Source of the DNA: Candidatus Parcubacteria bacterium
GTDB lineage: Bacteria > Patescibacteriota > Minisyncoccia > Minisyncoccales > PEYH01
NCBI GenBank assembly: GCA_026395615.1
Contig: JAPLYH010000014.1
Span: 1-7,860 of the forward strand
Direction of reading: 5' to 3'
DNA length: 7,860 bases
A program made the translations under genes and the position numbers. Under the pieces are notes generated by a model. The model was not told where the DNA came from. It searched no databases and was given only the letters and a program-made list of their open reading frames with translations. Below, piece after piece: positions 5,190 through 7,860 of this stretch; within the stretch, counting starts at the first letter, position 1; the number at the start of each line of letters is the position of its first letter.

Positions 5190-6722
5190 TTAAAATTTTA
5201 GATTTTTCAAGGTTTGAGCAGTCAAATAATCAACAGGACAAAAATTATCAGTCAACTCCGCATAGCGAGAAAAATCTATTTTTTCTGTATCAATCATCTT
5301 TTTATCCAAATCAACTATCAGCGGAGATAATTTACTGCCAATCTCCTCATCTGAAAAATCTATCTTATTATCACTTTTATACCCGACAAAAATAATATTT
5401 TGGGCTTCAAAATTTTCCGTTGAATCAACTGCGAAAAAATAGCTATTAGGAAAAACATTTCTGAATGTTTTCATTTCTGAAAATAATAATGACGGAGAGT
5501 CGGGATTTAAACTCCCAATAATATTGGCAATAAATATTCCTTTGTCATCAAGCTTGTCACGCACTACTTTAAAAAACTCTCGTGTCGTGAGATGAGAGGG
5601 AATTGAATAAAGAGACGAATAAGCATCTCCGTATATTAAATCATATTTATTTTTTGAATCTGAAAGAAATCTTCTCCCGTCTTGAATAAAATTATTTAAA
5701 TTAGAATAATCTTTTAATTCAAAAAAATCCCTTGCTAAATCAATTAATGATGGCTCTATCTCTACAACATCAACTATCGTATTTGGTAATTCTTCGGCAA
5801 TGGATTTTGGAATTGTATAAATGCCACCACCGATGACAAGCGCTCTTTTGACCTCTACGCCTGTAATCTTATATAAAAAATAATATTTTGAATATTCAAA
5901 AGCATGCTCCTCCGAATCTAAAAATTTTCCTCCCCATAAGCTACGATCTTGCATAAAAAAACGCGCCGGTCTATTTTTATAAACTACATCCATTATAATA
6001 TTCTTTCCATAAACTCCATCTCTCGCATAAACAACCCCTTGGTCAACGTAAAAAGATTGATATATAGTGATTGTTAAAAATGCAACAAACACTAAAAATG
6101 CAATCCCCAAAATAACTCTTTTTTCGGCATTAAGAACTATAAGGGCAAAAATACTGATAAATACTAAAATTAATCCCGTACCAACCATTATCTGCCAAAG
6201 ACCAAAACTGGGAATAAGAACAAATCCAGAAAACAAGCTGCCGAATATACTCCCGAACGTTGACCAAAAGAAAATCTTACCCGATATTGTTCCTATACCC
6301 ACATTAGGAGAAAGTGTTTCTTGTAATTTTATGGCAAAAGGGGAAAGGGTCCCCAATAAAAAACTTGGAATGAAAAATAAAACAATTGAAGAAATTAACG
6401 GACCATAGATAATTGAAAGATTTCGACTTAAGATCGGTAAAATGAACATTATAAGGAGCTGGAGAACAAAAATACTTAATCCGCTTGCTAAAATTATCCC
6501 GAAAAACCATTTTAAAGAAGGATATTTGTCGGCTAATATTCCTCCTATATAATATCCCACACTCAGAGCAGCCAATATCACTCCCAATATACTGGAAACG
6601 CTGAATATAGTATTGCCAAAATAGGGAGCCAGAATCCTGGTCGCTACGACTTCAACCACTAAAACCGCTGCCCCGGTAATAAATACCACAAGTAATAAAA
6701 AATTTCGTTTAAAAAATGACAT
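5190..6722 (-). CDS. Membrane protein fused to a spermidine-synthase-like domain
   Basis: This 510-aa protein has an N-terminal membrane half and a C-terminal soluble half. Residues 1-225 hold about seven hydrophobic helices with the typical opening VEVVATRILAPYFG (23-36) and LSVGYYIGG (53-61). Residues from about 235 resemble the spermidine synthase (SpeE) Rossmann fold: ALVIGGGIYTIP (294-305) as the cofactor loop, VDVVEIEPSLIDLAR (317-331), QDGRRFL (347-353), DLIYGDAYSS (361-370) with the presumed catalytic Asp366, IPSHLTTREFF (374-384) and a family-typical end LTDNFCPVDYLTA (490-502). By homology it may transfer an aminopropyl group from decarboxylated S-adenosylmethionine, but no SpeD or other polyamine gene is present. 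The real substrate of the fused, membrane-bound class is unsettled. It follows the deacetylase by 1 nt. Confidence 0.88.
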   Translation of the reverse strand: MSFFKRNFLLLVVFITGAAVLVVEVVATRILAPYFGNTIFSVSSILGVILAALSVGYYIGGILADKYPSLKWFFGIILASGLSIFVLQLLIMFILPILSRNLSIIYGPLISSIVLFFIPSFLLGTLSPFAIKLQETLSPNVGIGTISGKIFFWSTFGSIFGSLFSGFVLIPSFGLWQIMVGTGLILVFISIFALIVLNAEKRVILGIAFLVFVAFLTITIYQSFYVDQGVVYARDGVYGKNIIMDVVYKNRPARFFMQDRSLWGGKFLDSEEHAFEYSKYYFLYKITGVEVKRALVIGGGIYTIPKSIAEELPNTIVDVVEIEPSLIDLARDFFELKDYSNLNNFIQDGRRFLSDSKNKYDLIYGDAYSSLYSIPSHLTTREFFKVVRDKLDDKGIFIANIIGSLNPDSPSLLFSEMKTFRNVFPNSYFFAVDSTENFEAQNIIFVGYKSDNKIDFSDEEIGSKLSPLIVDLDKKMIDTEKIDFSRYAELTDNFCPVDYLTAQTLKNLKF

Positions 6723-6723
6723 T

Positions 6724-7518
6724 TTACTTTTCCCGTTTTAATAGTTCAGAGACTTTTACAAAACGATATCCTTGCGCTTTTAGATCAGTGACAATCCTGG
6801 GCATGGCCTTAGCGGTTGAGGGAGCCGAACTCCCTCCCTGCATATGAAGAACTATTATGCTGCCTGGTTTAATTTGGGACAAAACTTTCTGAATCGTATA
6901 ATCAACGTTTCTATTCACCCCGTCTCCGCCAACATTATCGCCATGCACCACTAAATACCCTAAATCATTCACAGTTTTTAAATCATTATTATCGTAACAT
7001 AAACCTGGAAATCGAAAAAATTTCTTGAAATTTGGCGCATATTTATTTAAAAGCGTTTCTGTTTTTTGAATTTCCTCCTTATCTTCACTATTTGGAATTG
7101 GCCTCAATTGAAAACACTTTCCTATAAACGAAGGGTGAGAATAACTATGATTACCAATTTCAAAAAGGGGATTTTTTGATAACTCTTGTGTTATTTTTGG
7201 ATACTGCTCAATCCATAATCCTGTCGGGAACAAAGTCGCTGGAATCCTCTCTTGTTCTAAAAAATTTATTAGTTCTTCATTATAAAATGACTCTTTGCTG
7301 CCACTTGCCAATCTTTTTTGGTCATAAAAAGACAAATCTGCATCAAAAGTAAATGCAACTATTTTTTCTTGCGTTTCAACTCTACGCACATATCCATTGT
7401 ACCTGCTAAAATCGTTCTCAATATTATTAACATCAATCTTATTTGCTAAAGATGTTATGTTTGATTCACCAAATATTAAAAGTAGGGGAAAAATTAAAGA
7501 GGCAATCATTAAATTCAT
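6724..7518 (-). CDS. Secreted NodB-type polysaccharide deacetylase
   Basis: This is a carbohydrate esterase family 4 type protein expected to remove N-acetyl groups from cell-wall or surface glycans outside the membrane. Of 264 aa, residues 1-17 are a hydrophobic signal peptide or anchor. The NodB motifs follow in order: FTFDAD (56-61), where the usual TFDDG carries Ala at position 60; HSYSH (124-128) with metal ligands His124 and His128; RFPG (169-172); GDNVGGDG (193-200); and IIVLHM (221-226) with His225. Asp59 fits the general base; whether Asp61 takes over the role of the second Asp is not known. The substrate cannot be told from sequence. It precedes the fused membrane protein with a 1-nt gap, so the two are co-translated. 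Its own upstream gap holds a weak hairpin with a U-run. Confidence 0.92.
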   Translation of the reverse strand: MNLMIASLIFPLLLIFGESNITSLANKIDVNNIENDFSRYNGYVRRVETQEKIVAFTFDADLSFYDQKRLASGSKESFYNEELINFLEQERIPATLFPTGLWIEQYPKITQELSKNPLFEIGNHSYSHPSFIGKCFQLRPIPNSEDKEEIQKTETLLNKYAPNFKKFFRFPGLCYDNNDLKTVNDLGYLVVHGDNVGGDGVNRNVDYTIQKVLSQIKPGSIIVLHMQGGSSAPSTAKAMPRIVTDLKAQGYRFVKVSELLKREK

Positions 7519-7521
7519 AGT

Positions 7522-7553
7522 AAAAAAATAATCTTAGAATTTCTATATTCTAA
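7522..7553 (-). terminator. Weak AT-rich hairpin with U-run between two genes
   Basis: On the minus strand UUAGAAU (7553-7547) pairs with AUUCUAA (7540-7534) around a 6-nt loop, and U7 follows at 7528-7522. The stem is AT-rich and therefore weak. It could partly terminate transcription after the 79-aa gene and lower expression of the deacetylase operon. Confidence 0.35.
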
Positions 7554-7566
7554 ATGGAGTAAAATA

Positions 7567-7806
7567 CTATTTTTTGAATTTCTTGATGATATCGAAAATA
7601 GCGATAATCAAACCAATACCTATTAAGATATAGCCGATTAATCTGTTCTCTCCAAAAATAATACCTGCGATCAAAAAAACGAAAGCTAATCCTGCGAGAG
7701 GAGAAAGTTTTGCCCCTGGTCTCATTTTTTTCATGAAAATCATCAATCCTCCAATAATGGCTAACGCTACAATGGCTATTACGATATAAATTGATTGCGC
7801 ATTCAT
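7567..7806 (-). CDS. Small membrane protein with three hydrophobic segments
   Basis: The 79-aa product has hydrophobic segments at about 7-25, 36-51 and 56-73, separated by a basic KKMRPGAK loop (26-33) and an ENR turn (53-55), and it ends in a basic KKFKK tail. Basic residues at the loop after helix 1 and at the C-terminus suggest that these sides face the cytoplasm. No catalytic motif or known family is recognised. I recall similar short hypothetical membrane proteins in Patescibacteria genomes, from memory only. The frame has a good ATG, ends in TAG and is followed by the deacetylase gene after 48 bp. There is no Shine-Dalgarno. Confidence 0.75.
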   Translation of the reverse strand: MNAQSIYIVIAIVALAIIGGLMIFMKKMRPGAKLSPLAGLAFVFLIAGIIFGENRLIGYILIGIGLIIAIFDIIKKFKK

Positions 7807-7836
7807 AATTTTTTGTATTAATTATTTCACAAATTT

Positions 7837-7858
7837 GCCCTAAGCATATCGAAGGGTG
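7837..7858. repeat. CCCTTCGA-type imperfect palindrome (possible dispersed repeat)
   Basis: On the minus strand CACCCTTCGATATGCTTAGGG reads as an imperfect inverted repeat with CCCT and AGGG arms. It resembles the CCCTTCGA...CTCAGGG palindromic elements scattered through intergenic DNA of many environmental bacterial genomes (from memory). It lies upstream of the 79-aa gene and may continue past the window edge. Confidence 0.4.
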
Positions 7859-7860
7859 GA

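Noticed and set aside
6067..6510. Plus- and minus-strand open frames within the fused membrane protein gene
   Set aside because: They are shadows of the strongly supported 510-aa reading frame.
296..7806. Alternative genetic code (UGA as glycine), known in some Patescibacteria
   Set aside because: All genes read through at normal length with standard code 11. None ends in TGA (seven TAA, two TAG), but no conserved position needs TGA to be sense.

Overview
The window looks like chromosomal DNA of an AT-rich, compact bacterial genome, most likely a member of the Patescibacteria (Candidate Phyla Radiation). This is inferred from the low GC of most of the window, tightly packed genes, almost no Shine-Dalgarno sites, a trigger factor without its prolyl-isomerase domain, and protein types (fused membrane spermidine-synthase-like protein, 79-aa membrane protein, the 171-aa unknown) that I associate from memory with that group. 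No marker in the window fixes the lineage. All genes lie on the minus strand, so transcription runs from high to low coordinates.

Upstream block (7806 to 4338): a small three-helix membrane protein, then four tightly packed genes: a secreted NodB-type polysaccharide deacetylase, a membrane protein fused to a spermidine-synthase-like domain, a membrane-anchored DUF192 protein and a YraN/UPF0102 nuclease-fold protein. Spacings of 1, 21 and 0 nt among the last four suggest one transcript. The envelope location of three of them suggests a cell-surface theme, but no joint pathway is shown.

Middle block (4254 to 3417): a self-contained transcription unit unlike its surroundings. It has a perfect consensus promoter (TTGACA, 17 nt, TATAAT), a leader of about 170 nt with several perfect inverted repeats and a tiny open frame, the only strong Shine-Dalgarno in the window, and a GC-rich gene for a 171-aa protein of unknown function. 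After the stop codon come a chain of stem-loops and a strong intrinsic terminator. This is the most unusual part of the window.

Downstream block (3379 to 296): a promoter, a short leader with a stem-loop next to a U-run, and then nusA, tig and clpP. This joins transcription elongation/termination, nascent-chain folding and proteolysis. tig-clpP is a classical pair, whereas nusA in front of it is not the usual neighbour.

The end (295 to 1) has a non-coding stretch with three consecutive stem-loops, then a promoter and the first 19 codons of another membrane-anchored protein cut by the window edge. The opposite end carries part of a CCCTTCGA-type palindromic repeat.
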